This document shows positions 8,777 through 18,491 of a stretch of DNA of 64,000 bases, piece after piece; positions within the stretch are counted from its first letter, which is position 1, and each line of letters starts with the position of its first letter. Origin of the DNA: Rhizobium sp. R711 (lineage in GTDB: Bacteria; Pseudomonadota; Alphaproteobacteria; Rhizobiales; Rhizobiaceae). The stretch spans positions 558,001-622,000 of the forward strand of contig NZ_LOKZ01000001.1 of NCBI RefSeq assembly GCF_002211365.1, in the 5' to 3' direction. The position numbers and the translations under genes were made by a program. The notes beneath the pieces were generated by a model. It was not told the origin of the DNA and searched no databases. It saw only the letters and a list, made by a program, of their open reading frames with translations.

Positions 8777-10726
8777 ATGCAAAAAGGTGAAAGCGACGTC
8801 TTCGATCTTTTTTCGGAAATTTACACAAGCGCCGCGCAAGAAGAATTGAGCCTACAGGAATACCTGCTCGCCTGCCGCGATGACAAGAGCCTGTACGCGA
8901 CGGCCCAGGAACGCATGGTCGAAGCGATCGGCGAGCCGAGGCTTATTGATACCAGCGCAGATGAGCGGCTTGGCAGGATTTTCGCCAATCGCACCGTCAA
9001 GATTTACCCTTCCTTCTCTGATTTCTACGGAATGGAAGATACGATCGAGCGAATTGTCGGCTACTTCAGATATGCCGCGCAAGGGCTCGAGGAGCGAAAA
9101 CAGATCCTTTATCTGCTTGGGCCGGTCGGGGGCGGCAAATCGTCACTTGCCGAGCGCCTCAAGAGGCTGATGGAGCAACGTCCGATCTACACCTTGGCAG
9201 TCAACGGCAAGGTCAGTCCGATATTCGAGTCCCCGCTCGGCCTCTTCCATCCTGAACGCATGGCAGGGCTTTTGGAAGACAAGTATGGGATTGCACGGCG
9301 GCGGCTCACCGGCCTGATCTCGCCCTGGGCAACAAAGCGGCTCGATGAGATCGGCGGCGACATTTCGAAGTTCAGTGTCGTCAAGCTGACGCCCTCCCGC
9401 TTGCGGCAGATCGCAATCGCCAAGACCGAACCGGGTGATGAGAATAACCAGGACGTGTCGGCGCTCGTCGGCAAGGTTGACATCCGCCAGCTTGAAAACT
9501 TCAGCCAGGCCGATCCGGACGCTTACTCCTACAGCGGCGGACTAAACAGAACGACGCAAGGGCTTCTCGAATTCGTCGAAATGTTCAAGGCGCCCATCAA
9601 GGTGCTGCATCCTTTGCTGACTGCAACACAGGAGGGCAGTTATAACGGCACCGAGAACTTTGGCGCCTTTCCCTTCCAGGGAATCGTCGTTGCTCACTCC
9701 AACGAGTCCGAGTGGCTGCACTTCAAGAACAACAAGAACAACGAGGCGTTCCTCGACCGTATCCTCGTGGTCAAGGTGCCCTATTGCCTGCGGGTCACCG
9801 AAGAGCGGCAAATTTACGAGAAGCTGCTACGCGAAAGCGAATTGGCAAAGAGCCCGTGTGCCCCCGAGGTGCTGGAGAATCTCAGCCGCTTTACGGTTGC
9901 AACACGTCTGCACGTCCATGAAAACTCACCGCTTTACACCAAGATGCGCGTTTATGACGGCGAAAACCTCAAAGACACCGATCCCAAGGCCAAGTCCGTA
10001 CAGGAGTATCGTGATGCGGCCGGTGTTGACGAAGGAATGACCGGCATCAGCACGCGCTTTGCCTTCAAGGTTCTCTCGGAAACCTTCAATTACGATACCA
10101 AGGAGGTGGCTGCTGACCCCGTACACCTGATGTACATCCTTGAGCAGGCGATCCGACGCGAACAGTTTCCGAAGGAAACAGAAGCGCGCTATCTTGATTT
10201 CATCAAGTCGGAGCTTGCTGCCCGCTACGCCGAATTCATCGGCCATGAAATCCAGAAGGCCTATCTGGAATCCTATAGCGAATATGGGCAGAACCTGTTC
10301 GACCGCTATATCGCGTATGCCGATGCATGGCTGGAGGACCAGGACTTCAAGGATTACGATACCGGACAAATCCTCAATCGGGAGATACTCGACAGCGAGT
10401 TGTCGCAGATCGAGAAGCCAGCCGGCATCGCCAACCCCAAGGACTTCCGCAACGAAGTCGTTAAGTTCACGCTACGCGCCCGTGCCAAGAACCATGGGCG
10501 CAATCCTGCCTGGACGAGCTATGAAAAGCTTCGCGAAGTGATCGAAAAGCGCATGTTCGGTCAGGTGGAGGATCTCCTGCCGGTGATCAGTTTTGGCTCC
10601 AAGAAGGACAGCTCGACGGAAAAACAGCACGCCGAATTCGTCCAGCGCATGACACAGCGTGGCTACACGGTTCGGCAGGTTCGGCGGCTCGTCGATTGGT
10701 ACATGAGGGTCAACAAGGCCGGTTGA
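8777..10726 (+). CDS. prkA: PrkA family serine protein kinase
   Basis: A 649-residue cytosolic protein, the normal length for PrkA/YeaG. An AAA-type ATPase core carries the Walker A motif LGPVGGGKSS near residues 114-123. The C-terminal half holds the PrkA kinase-like domain with the family pattern YDGENLKDTDPKAKSVQEY and the segment EGMTGISTRFAFKVLS. The ATG at 8777 follows GGGAGAGC. In E. coli YeaG works with YeaH under nitrogen starvation and stationary phase, and the same partner is 25 bases downstream here. The three genes prkA, yeaH and spoVR run closely together, indicating one operon. Confidence 0.95.
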   Translation: MQKGESDVFDLFSEIYTSAAQEELSLQEYLLACRDDKSLYATAQERMVEAIGEPRLIDTSADERLGRIFANRTVKIYPSFSDFYGMEDTIERIVGYFRYAAQGLEERKQILYLLGPVGGGKSSLAERLKRLMEQRPIYTLAVNGKVSPIFESPLGLFHPERMAGLLEDKYGIARRRLTGLISPWATKRLDEIGGDISKFSVVKLTPSRLRQIAIAKTEPGDENNQDVSALVGKVDIRQLENFSQADPDAYSYSGGLNRTTQGLLEFVEMFKAPIKVLHPLLTATQEGSYNGTENFGAFPFQGIVVAHSNESEWLHFKNNKNNEAFLDRILVVKVPYCLRVTEERQIYEKLLRESELAKSPCAPEVLENLSRFTVATRLHVHENSPLYTKMRVYDGENLKDTDPKAKSVQEYRDAAGVDEGMTGISTRFAFKVLSETFNYDTKEVAADPVHLMYILEQAIRREQFPKETEARYLDFIKSELAARYAEFIGHEIQKAYLESYSEYGQNLFDRYIAYADAWLEDQDFKDYDTGQILNREILDSELSQIEKPAGIANPKDFRNEVVKFTLRARAKNHGRNPAWTSYEKLREVIEKRMFGQVEDLLPVISFGSKKDSSTEKQHAEFVQRMTQRGYTVRQVRRLVDWYMRVNKAG

Positions 10727-10751
10727 CGATGCTGAACCGAGGGATTGGCAG

Positions 10752-12068
10752 ATGCCGAATTTCATCGACCGCCGGCTCAACCCGAAGGACAAGAGCCTCG
10801 GCAACCGGCAGCGTTTCCTGAAGCGTGCCCGCGAGGAACTGAAGCGGGCCATCAAGGAACAGGTCAAGTCCGACAAGATTGCCGACGTGGACGCTGCCCA
10901 TGGCGTCCCGATGCCCAAACGCGGCGCGGGCGAGCCGACCTTTCAGCCCGCCTCGGACAGCGGAGAGCGCGAGTATATTCTGCCAGGAAACAAGGAATAC
11001 ATGGCTGGCGACAAGCTGTCGCGGCCCCAGGGCGGCGGGGGCGGCAGCGGCCATGGCGCGGGCCGCGGCGAAAGTGAGGATGACTTCCAGTTCATTTTGT
11101 CGCGCGACGAAGTGCTCGATCTCTTCTTCGAGGATCTTGAGCTGCCTGACATGGTCAAGCTGAACCTGAAGGAGACGGTGACCTACAAGTCGCACCGCGT
11201 CGGCTTCAGCACCGCCGGAACACCCACGAACATCAATGTCGGGCGCACCATGCGCAACAGCTTCGGCCGTCGCATTGCTTTGCAGCGGCCGAGCGAAGCT
11301 GCAGTGAAAGCACTTGCCGATGAAATCGCCGCATTGGAGGCCGACAAGGAGCTGTCTGCAGCCAACCGCCGGCGTCTGCAGGCTCTGCGTGAGGAACTGG
11401 AGCAGCTGGAGCGTCGACGTAAGCGCATCTCCTATGTCGATCCGGTCGACATTCGCTTCAACCGCTTTGAGCGCCAGCCGCTTCCCAATGCCAGCGCCGT
11501 GATGTTTTGCCTGATGGATGTGTCGGCATCGATGGGAGAGCGGGAAAAGGATCTTGCAAAACGCTTCTTCGTCCTGCTCCACCTTTTCCTGACCCGCCGC
11601 TACGAGCGGATCGAGATCGTCTTCATCCGCCATACCGACGAGGCACATGAGGTCGACGAGGAGACGTTCTTCTACAGCAAGCAGAGTGGCGGGACGGTCG
11701 TCTCGACCGCGCTTGAGGAAATGCTTCGCGTGATTGAGGAACGCTATCCGGCGCATCTGTGGAACATCTACGCTGCGCAGGCCTCCGACGGCGACAACAT
11801 CAGCGGTGATTCCGAACGCTGTGCGGCGCTGCTTCGCGATCACCTGATGCGTCTTTGTCAATATTATGCCTATGTCGAGATCATCGACGAGCGCGAAACC
11901 GAGATCTTCGGAACGACCGACAACGGCACGTCGCTGTGGCGCGCCTATCGCACCGTCGACGGGGAGGTACCGAATTTTCAGATGACGCGAATCTCCCGAC
12001 CCGCAGACATCTATCCCGTGTTCCGCAAGCTCTTTACCCGACAGCCAGCCCTGCGCACGCGCAAGTAA
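10752..12068 (+). CDS. yeaH: YeaH/YhbH family protein (DUF444, VWA-like)
   Basis: A 438-residue partner of PrkA. The N-terminus MPNFIDRRLNPKDKSLGNRQ is the family signature. A Gly-rich linker lies near residues 95-105. The C-terminal half is a von Willebrand A-like domain with a MIDAS-type D-x-S-x-S at about residue 256 (MDVSASMGEREKDLAKRFF). It starts after a GAGGGATTG ribosome-binding site. Homologues bind PrkA and are needed for its stress role. Position between prkA and spoVR confirms the assignment. Confidence 0.94.
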   Translation: MPNFIDRRLNPKDKSLGNRQRFLKRAREELKRAIKEQVKSDKIADVDAAHGVPMPKRGAGEPTFQPASDSGEREYILPGNKEYMAGDKLSRPQGGGGGSGHGAGRGESEDDFQFILSRDEVLDLFFEDLELPDMVKLNLKETVTYKSHRVGFSTAGTPTNINVGRTMRNSFGRRIALQRPSEAAVKALADEIAALEADKELSAANRRRLQALREELEQLERRRKRISYVDPVDIRFNRFERQPLPNASAVMFCLMDVSASMGEREKDLAKRFFVLLHLFLTRRYERIEIVFIRHTDEAHEVDEETFFYSKQSGGTVVSTALEEMLRVIEERYPAHLWNIYAAQASDGDNISGDSERCAALLRDHLMRLCQYYAYVEIIDERETEIFGTTDNGTSLWRAYRTVDGEVPNFQMTRISRPADIYPVFRKLFTRQPALRTRK

Positions 12069-12077
12069 GGACGACCA

Positions 12078-13619
12078 ATGGCGAGACGCTCGAGTTCAGG
12101 CCTGCTGTTTGACGGTTCCGATTGGAATTTTGCGACCCTTTCACGCGCCTACGATGCTATCGAGACGGTTGCACTCGACGAGATGGGATTGGACGTCTAT
12201 CCCAACCAGTTGGAGATCATTTCCTCCGAGCAGATGCTGGATGCATACTCCTCGGTCGGCATGCCTTTGATGTATCAACACTGGTCCTTCGGCAAACGCT
12301 TCATCTTCGAGGATAACCTGTATCGGAAGGGCCAGCGCGGTCTAGCCTATGAGCTGGTCATAAATTCCAATCCCTGCATCACCTATCTGATGGAAGAAAA
12401 CACCATGGCGATGCAGGCGCTGGTGACCGCACATGCGGCCTTTGGCCACAACCATTTCTTCAAGAACAACTATCTTTTCCGACAATGGACCGATGCCGGC
12501 GCAATTCTGAGCTACATGGATTTTGCGAAGAAATACATTGCCAAGTGCGAAGAACGGCACGGGTTGAACGCGGTGGAGGCGATCCTCGATTCAGCGCACG
12601 CCCTGATGGATCAGGGGGTATTCCGTTACCGTCGTCCGCCGCGCCTTTCCTCCGAAAGGGTCAGGGAGCGCGCCCGGGAGCGATTGGAATACGAAGAGCA
12701 GACCTACAGCGATTTGTGGCGCACGCTGCCGCTGGCAGCCGAAAGCCGCGACTCGGAAGACGCCGAACGCGATGCATCCGAACGCAAGAAGGTTCTCAAT
12801 CTTCCGGAAGAGAACCTGCTCTATTTCCTCGAAAAGCACAGCCTCATCCTTGATCCGTGGCAGCGCGAGCTTCTCCGGATCGTTCGCGTGATCGCCCAAT
12901 ATTTCTACCCGCAGCGTCAAACCAAGGTGATGAACGAGGGATGTGCGACCTTCGTGCACTACACGATCATCAACCGCCTGTTCGATCAGGGCCGGATCAG
13001 CGAGGGAGCGATGCTGGAATTGCTGAAGAGCCATTCCAACGTCGTGTTTCAGCCCGCTTTCGACGATCCGCGTTTTCCGGGCATAAACCCCTACGCTTTG
13101 GGCTTTGCAATGATGCAGGACATCGAGCGCATTTGCATGGAACCGACGGAGGAAGATCGCGACTGGTTTCCATCGTTTGCCGGCAATGGCGATTGGCAGG
13201 GGACACTACTCGATGCCTGGGCAAACCACCGGGACGAGTCCTTCATGCTGCAATATCTCAGCCCGGCGATGATCCGTAAATTCCGCCTCTTCCTGCTCTC
13301 CGACCGCTCCACCGACAGCTATTGCGAAGTTTCGGCAATCCACAACGAGCGCGGCTATTCAAAGATCCGATCGGCACTTGCCCACAGCTATGATGTCGGC
13401 GCTAGACAGCCCGACATTCAAGTTGTCGACGTCGACTTGCTTGGTGATCGGCAGCTTCGGCTTCAGCACAACGTGACGAATGGCATCCTCTTGGAAGAGA
13501 ACAGCCGTGATGCGACGCTCGGCCATATTCGCCATCTCTGGGGCTACGACGTCAGCCTGAGCGGAGTCGATGCCGCAACCGGCGCGGTTCTCTATGAGTG
13601 TTCGACAGCGCAGATCTGA
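12078..13619 (+). CDS. SpoVR family protein (YcgB-like)
   Basis: A 513-residue soluble protein of the SpoVR/YcgB family, with conserved stretches such as GMPLMYQHWSFGKRF near residue 60, CITYLMEENTMAMQ near residue 100 and MNEGCATFVHYTI near residue 285. It starts nine bases after yeaH, preceded by AAGGACG. SpoVR takes part in spore cortex formation in Bacillus; in non-sporulating bacteria it is repeatedly found beside prkA and yeaH as part of a stationary-phase module. Its biochemical activity is not established. Confidence 0.94.
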   Translation: MARRSSSGLLFDGSDWNFATLSRAYDAIETVALDEMGLDVYPNQLEIISSEQMLDAYSSVGMPLMYQHWSFGKRFIFEDNLYRKGQRGLAYELVINSNPCITYLMEENTMAMQALVTAHAAFGHNHFFKNNYLFRQWTDAGAILSYMDFAKKYIAKCEERHGLNAVEAILDSAHALMDQGVFRYRRPPRLSSERVRERARERLEYEEQTYSDLWRTLPLAAESRDSEDAERDASERKKVLNLPEENLLYFLEKHSLILDPWQRELLRIVRVIAQYFYPQRQTKVMNEGCATFVHYTIINRLFDQGRISEGAMLELLKSHSNVVFQPAFDDPRFPGINPYALGFAMMQDIERICMEPTEEDRDWFPSFAGNGDWQGTLLDAWANHRDESFMLQYLSPAMIRKFRLFLLSDRSTDSYCEVSAIHNERGYSKIRSALAHSYDVGARQPDIQVVDVDLLGDRQLRLQHNVTNGILLEENSRDATLGHIRHLWGYDVSLSGVDAATGAVLYECSTAQI

Positions 13620-13718
13620 AGCCAAGCGGCTAAACCGACATCTGTGTCTTCTATCAGCGAATGGCGTTGGTGTCCCCGAATGGACCACCTTTTGCGGGCG
13701 GCGGACGACACAGAAGCG

Positions 13719-14996
13719 TCAATGCTTGTCCTCTTCGGCATGTCTTTGCCTGATGCTTCGCACGACAAGCCACATGCCGGCAACGACGACCGGAACGGAG
13801 ATACCGGTCAACGTTTCTGGAGACACCTCAAAGCCGACATTGTGCGCACCCTTCGCAACGTAACCGAAGAGCCCGACGACGTAGTAAGAGATTGCCGCCA
13901 CCGACAGGCCTTCGACCGTCTGCTGAAGGCGTAGCTGCAACTGCGCCCGACGATCCATCGAGTTTAGCACCGTCGTATTGATACGCTCGAGTTCGACATC
14001 GATCCAGCTGCGCAGCAAGGCCGTTGCCCGGGCCAGTTTGCGCGAAAGATTGGCCTGGCGCTCTTCGACGGACTGACAGGTTCGCATCGCCGGAGCCAGT
14101 CGCCGTTCAAGAAAGGAGCCAAGCGTCTCGCTGCCTGGTATCGCGGTTTCGGCCAACGCTCGAATGCGTTCCTGGACGATCTCGTAATAGGCGCGGCTTG
14201 CTCCGAACCGATAGAGGCTGAGCGCCGCGTTCGCCTCCAGCTCGGCCGCCAGACGCGTTATCTCCGATAGCATCTGGTCCGCCTCGTCGCGCGCATGCAG
14301 CTTCATGCGCTGGGTAATGGCGGTCAAGCCAGACTCGATCTGGCGTATTTCGGGTGAAAGGGACTGTGCAAGCGGCAGGCCCACCATTGCCAGCGTGCGA
14401 TAGGTTTCGATGTCGAGTAAGCGCTGGACCAAGGCGCCGCGCGCACTGTCAGACATACCACGATCGATTACCAGAAATTTCGTCAATCCGTCGCCATCCT
14501 GGCGAAAGTCGGTGAGGATCGTTGCCTGGCCGTTTCTCAGTTCGCTTCTACACAGGCTCGTCGGATCGAAGACGGCAATCTCCTGCGCCGTCTCCGATGT
14601 ATCGGGCCGGATTTCAAGACGGATTCCCGATATGAAAGGCCCCGGCGGCGAAAAACCGTCTCCGAACGGATGAACGGCGATGGCGGCACCGAACCTTTCG
14701 GGTGCCGGACAATCCCAAAAGTACGTCGAAAACTCGGTATGACGCTCCCACCGCAGCGTTCCCTGGCCCCAGCTTATCGCATGATGACTGGTTTCGCGGG
14801 CAGGCGGAGCAACACCGCTGGAGCGGGAAAGATCGGCAAGCATCTCATGGTCATTATCCCCGGCGCTCTCCGTCAAGAAAGCCAGCTGTAAGATGACGCG
14901 TGGTGCCTGAACGAGCGCATAGGGTCGCGCATGAATTTCCCCCAAAGCCCTTCCTCGAAGTTCCGCAGGGGGAAAGCCAAAGCTTCCTTGCGTCAT
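13719..14996 (-). CDS. DUF3422 membrane-anchored protein
   Basis: A 425-residue protein with a soluble N-terminal region (residues 1-250), a coiled-coil-like Arg/Glu/Ala-rich middle (about 250-370), and two hydrophobic segments near the C-terminus (VAAISYYVVGLFGYVAKG and ISVPVVVAGMWLVV). This architecture and the opening GFPPAELRGRALGEIHARPY fit DUF3422, a family of unknown function common in alphaproteobacteria. The ATG at 14996 has AAAGGAA upstream and starts at the conserved region; the frame continues open to 15203 without a better start. It is convergent with spoVR. Confidence 0.85.
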   Translation of the reverse strand: MTQGSFGFPPAELRGRALGEIHARPYALVQAPRVILQLAFLTESAGDNDHEMLADLSRSSGVAPPARETSHHAISWGQGTLRWERHTEFSTYFWDCPAPERFGAAIAVHPFGDGFSPPGPFISGIRLEIRPDTSETAQEIAVFDPTSLCRSELRNGQATILTDFRQDGDGLTKFLVIDRGMSDSARGALVQRLLDIETYRTLAMVGLPLAQSLSPEIRQIESGLTAITQRMKLHARDEADQMLSEITRLAAELEANAALSLYRFGASRAYYEIVQERIRALAETAIPGSETLGSFLERRLAPAMRTCQSVEERQANLSRKLARATALLRSWIDVELERINTTVLNSMDRRAQLQLRLQQTVEGLSVAAISYYVVGLFGYVAKGAHNVGFEVSPETLTGISVPVVVAGMWLVVRSIRQRHAEEDKH

Positions 14997-15427
14997 GCGC
15001 GCGTTCCTTTCGGTGCGTGTTTTGCGATCATCACTGTCAATGCTGTAGCCGGGCTTGGGTCTCGAGTGCAACTGGACAGGCTGGACCGGTTCGCTTTCGA
15101 TACGCATTGACACGTTCGTGCGCCCCTTGCCATTCGCAAGGAGATTCCGGATGTCCATGATGATATCCCCATATAGGCCCCTCAGCCGGCTGCATGCAAG
15201 CATCTCCTCATATGCCTGTCTAGCACGATCAGGTCGCGCGACCGTTTGCCACAGTCTGCGCAGAGGCCGGGAGCCTCGCGTTCATGGTGAGATCTGGCGA
15301 ATGAGGATTGCCCGGAAGTCGTTGACATGGTGCCGGTCGGCCCGGGCCCGGATATATCCAAGAGGGCGTTCCGCCCAGGCAGGCAACCGCAAAACCACAA
15401 CCGAGCCCCCTTTGAAATTGCGGCTAG
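14997..15427. other. Intergenic region upstream of the DUF3422 gene
   Basis: No supported gene in these 430 bases. The DUF3422 frame stays open for part of it, but the codons beyond 14996 do not resemble the family. It probably carries the DUF3422 promoter and the 3' end of the DUF6894-like transcript. Confidence 0.4.
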
Positions 15428-15697
15428 CTAGCGGTCAATATGCTCTTCGTCTCCCTTTTCAACTGCAATGAAGGCGATCTCCAAGCCCAACGTCAGACGC
15501 ACCACCGGAACACGCTCACTATTCAGGATTTCGACGAGCAGCTGTTGGCCGTCGTTTCGCGGAATGCCGTCCGCAGCCATTTCCGAAAGAACGTTTTTCG
15601 CCTCATCGATTGCGGAGAGCAGATCAGGCAAATCGTAGCTCTCCCCGTCGTCCAACGCGCGTTCACTGTCCTGCGTGGTAAAATAGAAGGTTGTCAT
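15428..15697 (-). CDS. DUF6894-like small protein
   Basis: An 89-residue acidic protein starting MTTFYFTTQDSERALDDGESYD, followed by DLLSAIDEAKNVLSEMAADGIP and a beta-strand tail. The pattern (F-Y-F ... D-x-x-G ... A-x-x-E-A ... M-A-x-D-x-x-P) matches DUF6894, small proteins abundant in rhizobia and of unknown function. The frame is open to 15844, but that upstream part does not look coding and the DUF begins at 15697. The ribosome-binding site is weak. No partner gene is obvious. Confidence 0.7.
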   Translation of the reverse strand: MTTFYFTTQDSERALDDGESYDLPDLLSAIDEAKNVLSEMAADGIPRNDGQQLLVEILNSERVPVVRLTLGLEIAFIAVEKGDEEHIDR

Positions 15698-16364
15698 ATC
15701 AAACCCGCACTGCGCTCCCTTTTGCAGCACCGAAATAAGTTGCGCTTGTTTTCTGTGCCGCCTTACCAGCCTCTTTGGCGTCGAAACGCCCAATAATGCT
15801 TCTTGCGCCTGGTGCCGGGTCTTACCCTGCCGTTTCGAGTTCAACAGCCGTACGAAGATTTGGTTCCTGTCAGTTGCAAAAAAGCGCGGTCACAAGACCA
15901 ATTACCGGCACCGACGACGGTTGTTACTCCCGCCGTTTTGTGAAAACCCATGGCACTTAGCAACCCGCCTTCCAGCGTGCTGCCCTACCGATCGCATAGG
16001 AGGGCTAACCGGCGACACGGGGCCACTGCCAGATCCGTTCGCTTGTCGACAATCTCATTATATGAAATACATCCTCCTTCAGCGACGCTGAGGGAAAAAA
16101 GTCAGACGCGGGGGATCGCCCCGACGAACAACTCGAATGAATTTTTGCTTTTATGAAAGCGAAAAATCTCTGTTGATCAGTCCATCAATCGATTCATTCT
16201 CTTCCCTTTTAATCGGGAACGGAAACCGCCAACCAACCATAGCGCAACTGAGCGATCCCAATCAGGGGCGAGTAGCGATCGGCCTGCGTGACGCTTTCAT
16301 CGCTTATGATCGCTGGAGCTGGCGATATCCCAGCTCGATCTCAGATTGTGACGGTGTTTGCGCG
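15698..16364. other. Long intergenic region, nothing recognised
   Basis: About 670 bases with A/T-rich patches (for example around 16095-16200) and no open frame with a ribosome-binding site and a plausible product. No tRNA, known RNA or strong terminator was recognised. It could hide a small RNA. Confidence 0.4.
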
Positions 16365-17204
16365 TTAATGAACGCAATTGGCTGATAGGGATGTGACAAG
16401 ACTGTCCGTGGGAATGATGTTCGCAGGAACACTGCGGGGGTCTCTCGTGACCAGCCGTCGGTCTGTCGAAAAATACGTCTTGGTCCTCATCTGCGAACCA
16501 GAAGTCGCCTTCAGACCAAGAGCAAAATTAAAGCTATTTTCGCTGCCAGCTTCGCGCATGAAGCTAAGATGCACCCCGAATCGTTCGTATTCGACAGCGC
16601 GAAGATTTTGGATCGACGTAAGTGCATCCTCAAAATCACGCCAGCACGCCTGCTTCACAATGATCTCGAAAATGCGCAGGACGGCCGGGGAGAGACGCCC
16701 CTGAGCGTCTGTGTCTGGCCCAACGAGCTTGGCGCCGATTTCAAGGATATCGCCGATTTGATTTCCGCGAACCCTGAGGAAGATCGAGCTCAGAGGACGC
16801 GTCTCGTTCCGCTCATAGATGCGTTGAAAATAACATTCGTAATTGCGATTGCGAATCGATGCGGCTTTCCATTCGCTCATCTCGATGCCTGCCTCTCGAA
16901 GTGCGCCACATATGTGAGGCCCCGAGACCCGCCACATCCGCAAAAACTGACTTGCCAACTCCTGCTTCGGGGTTTCCATCAGGTACGGCGATATAACCAT
17001 CGAGGGAAACACAAAAGGAGCGGCCGTATCGGGGCGGACCGCCATGCGAGATGATCGAGCAGTCTTGTCAAGGGTTCCGTGTTGAAAGAGCCCGACAGTA
17101 TCTTCGAGTTGGCGGATTTCACTATGATGAACGACGATACCCCAAAGCGGCAAAAAGGGTATCAAAAGCGCTGGCCAAAGCAGCCAGCGGCGGTTGCTCC
17201 GCAT
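16365..17204 (-). CDS. Exported or membrane-anchored protein of unknown function (DUF6030-like)
   Basis: A 279-residue protein beginning MRSNRRWLLWPALLIPFLPL, a basic N-terminus and one hydrophobic segment acting as a signal anchor. The rest is a soluble domain with two Cys pairs (ICGALREAG, ECYFQRIYE). It may belong to DUF6030 of Rhizobiaceae, but I am not sure. The ATG at 17204 places the basic residues directly before the hydrophobic stretch; the frame is open to 17312. No linked genes help with function. Confidence 0.6.
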   Translation of the reverse strand: MRSNRRWLLWPALLIPFLPLWGIVVHHSEIRQLEDTVGLFQHGTLDKTARSSRMAVRPDTAAPFVFPSMVISPYLMETPKQELASQFLRMWRVSGPHICGALREAGIEMSEWKAASIRNRNYECYFQRIYERNETRPLSSIFLRVRGNQIGDILEIGAKLVGPDTDAQGRLSPAVLRIFEIIVKQACWRDFEDALTSIQNLRAVEYERFGVHLSFMREAGSENSFNFALGLKATSGSQMRTKTYFSTDRRLVTRDPRSVPANIIPTDSLVTSLSANCVH

Positions 17205-17614
17205 GAGGAACCTCCAAAGCCAAGCTAAGCAAGCCGACTCACCTTTCAACACCAGAAGTTTGGTGTTGAACGTATCCACCGTCAAGCGAACCTCTGCGTA
17301 AGGCGTTCGCACTCTGGCTTAAGGTGTCCGACATCCTCAGGCATTTTCAGGGAGATTCCATCGACTTTGGCCAAACATCTGGCCGATGTTACCGCGAATG
17401 CAGTGGCTCCGTCGTCACAACATGGTCAGCTTGATCAAACAGGGAATCGGCGATGACGCTCCGTCGGTCTTCTCGGTGAATTTTCGCGAACTTCTGGTCT
17501 CGCCACTATTATGTGTATGTTCTTTTCTCGCCTTGAGCGGATACGAAGTATTGATCTTGAGTTAGCGATGCCAGAGGCGCGCTGGCAGATGATCTTTTTT
17601 CTCAAGGTCCTCGA
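17205..17614. other. Intergenic region, no gene recognised
   Basis: About 410 bases between the exported unknown protein and the GntR gene, both on the minus strand. No supported gene. It should contain the promoter of the unknown gene and the end of the GntR transcript. Confidence 0.4.
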
Positions 17615-18331
17615 TCAGGCGGACATTCGACTGCCAAGGACAAACTTGTATCGCTCGGGCCGGATGAAGAATTCCGACCACTCGGCGCAGGCGCCATGAT
17701 CGAAATATGAGGTTCGTTCGAGGACAAGCAAGACCGCATCCGTGGCAGCGCCGATCAGTGACGATATTCGAGAGGGGACGGCGCGCGCGCCAATCGCGAT
17801 GTCGGCAGACGCAATATCCGCGCCTGCTTTGTCGCGAAGGAGTGCATAGGTCGGCCGTTGTTCGACCGTTTCCAAATCCAGTTCGGACATGACGGCGGGC
17901 AAGAAGCTTCGACCCATGGCAATGGGCTCGTCATCCACCAGGTGAAGGCGCTCCAAAAGGGCGCATTTTGCTCCGAATAACGAGACAAACGCCGACGGTG
18001 TTTCAATCGCTGTCAGTTCGACGATCCGCATCGTGGCATCAAAGCCCTGCACTTTCAGCGACTCGTGAAAGCTGCGCAGCGTATCGATCTGATGGCGGAC
18101 CTGCTTGCCGGCCACGAAAGTGCCCTTGCCTTTCCTGCGCTCGATCAGCCCGTCCTTATCAAGCTGATCGAGTGCGAGGCGGACAGTCACGCGGCTGACA
18201 TTGAAACGTTCCATGATTTGCGACTCCGATGGCAGTCGCCCGGAGGGCTCGAATGTCCCTTCGGCGACCTCTCGACGAAGGCGATCAGCAATCTGGAGAT
18301 ACATAGCCACCGGGTTGTCGCGTATCAGGCT
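17615..18331 (-). CDS. GntR-family (HutC/UTRA) transcriptional regulator
   Basis: A 238-residue cytosolic regulator. Residues about 5-70 are a GntR winged helix (YLQIADRLRREVAEGTF, then LPSESQIMERFNVSRVTVR and GLIERRKGKGTFV). Residues about 85-235 form a UTRA ligand-binding domain with the family's LERLHLVDDEPIAMGRSFLP strand. It is divergent from an ABC importer and DUF3604 operon, with 160 bases and a partial palindrome between, so it most likely represses that operon and its own gene until a small ligand binds. The ATG at 18331 begins directly at the winged helix. Confidence 0.9.
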   Translation of the reverse strand, partial: SLIRDNPVAMYLQIADRLRREVAEGTFEPSGRLPSESQIMERFNVSRVTVRLALDQLDKDGLIERRKGKGTFVAGKQVRHQIDTLRSFHESLKVQGFDATMRIVELTAIETPSAFVSLFGAKCALLERLHLVDDEPIAMGRSFLPAVMSELDLETVEQRPTYALLRDKAGADIASADIAIGARAVPSRISSLIGAATDAVLLVLERTSYFDHGACAEWSEFFIRPERYKFVLGSRMSA

Positions 18332-18432
18332 CATCTGTTTTCCATCGGGGTTAAAAAGACCACGGACTCTTGTAGCTTTGGAATAGCGTTCTCCTTTGCT
18401 GCAGGACAAGGGAAGGCTCCACGTTGATAGCC

Positions 18433-18451
18433 TGTATTATAATGTATTACA
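18433..18451. promoter_or_regulatory. Candidate GntR operator
   Basis: TGTATTATAATGTATTACA is an imperfect palindrome (TGTA...TACA ends, AT-rich centre) in the divergent region between the GntR gene and the ABC importer. It lies 40 bases before the ATPase start. GntR/HutC proteins bind such T-G-T-A...T-A-C-A sites. The match to this regulator is inferred from position. Confidence 0.5.
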
Positions 18452-18491
18452 AACTGGGGCAATTTCCAACGTCGGATTATTCAAACGCAAT

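Noticed and set aside
10710..11861. 383-codon minus-strand frame opposite yeaH
   Set aside because: Antisense shadow of yeaH; no conserved motifs or ribosome-binding site.
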